A DNA stretch of 25,058 nucleotides, taken from assembly GCA_002358575.1 (NCBI GenBank), contig DEPD01000049.1:1-25058 (forward strand), given 5' to 3'. This DNA is from Lachnospiraceae bacterium UBA3401 (GTDB lineage Bacteria > Bacillota > Clostridia > Lachnospirales > Lachnospiraceae). The notes under the pieces are model-generated. The model did not search any database. It saw only the letters and a program-made list of their open reading frames with translations, and was not told the origin of the DNA. The position numbers were made by a program, and so were the translations under genes. Shown here piece after piece: positions 25,042 to 25,058 of the stretch. Numbering within the stretch: position 1 is the stretch's first letter; each line of letters opens with the position of its first letter.

Positions 25042-25058
25042 GACTTTACAACTTTATA

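Overview
The window looks like a chromosomal stretch of a low-G+C Gram-positive anaerobe. Lachnospiraceae or a related Clostridia family is my best inference, from A/T-rich codon use, strong AGGAGG-type ribosome sites, and the protein families present (GH32 plus PfkB fructokinase, BcrA/B-type ABC transporter with OmpR two-component genes, PDDEXK_9 AAA proteins, a DUF5722-like secreted protein). No tRNA, rRNA, CRISPR array or insertion sequence is visible.

Layout. (1) 1-3256: fructan/sucrose use, a LamG-GH32 fructosidase followed by a PfkB fructokinase. (2) 3218-5606, minus strand: a luxE-luxC-like acyl-protein synthetase/acyl-CoA reductase pair, with no luciferase gene in the window. (3) 5802-9154: a BcrA/BcrB-type ABC transporter followed by an OmpR-type regulator and a histidine kinase without membrane segments, which resembles a peptide-antibiotic sensing and resistance module. 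(4) 9331-12479: a small CxxC...CxxC protein, a class-C beta-lactamase-like serine hydrolase (minus) and a divergent AraC regulator with an effector-binding domain. (5) 12900-14401: a decayed AAA-ATPase/PDDEXK_9 gene, then an ADP-ribosylglycohydrolase. (6) 15537-23845: a second OmpR regulator and a large polytopic kinase, a secreted DUF5722/clan GH-A-like protein, and a 1113-residue protein that joins a P-loop-less ATPase-like region, TPR-like helices and an intact GGDEF domain. (7) 23913-25041: a well-supported structured RNA, best read as 6S RNA, with its own promoter and terminator, followed by a tyrosine recombinase on the minus strand whose codon use differs from the rest. That recombinase is probably the left end of an integrated element running off the window.

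How the parts work together. The GH32 enzyme releases fructose and the kinase phosphorylates it. The ABC/two-component set is a self-contained sensing and efflux unit. The second two-component set has an 11-bp-period direct repeat just upstream of a near-consensus promoter, which suggests autoregulation. The secreted hydrolase-like protein and the GGDEF protein share one near-consensus promoter and are spaced as an operon, so c-di-GMP signalling linked to an extracellular polysaccharide is a reasonable hypothesis.

The less ordinary items are the luxCE pair, the soluble kinase paired with the transporter, the ATPase-like/TPR/GGDEF protein beside the secreted GH-A-like protein, and the 6S RNA next to an integrase. 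One caution: the frameshifts I found (one at the left edge, three in the AAA pseudogene) are each explained by one missing base in a homopolymer, so read errors should be excluded before interpreting them.
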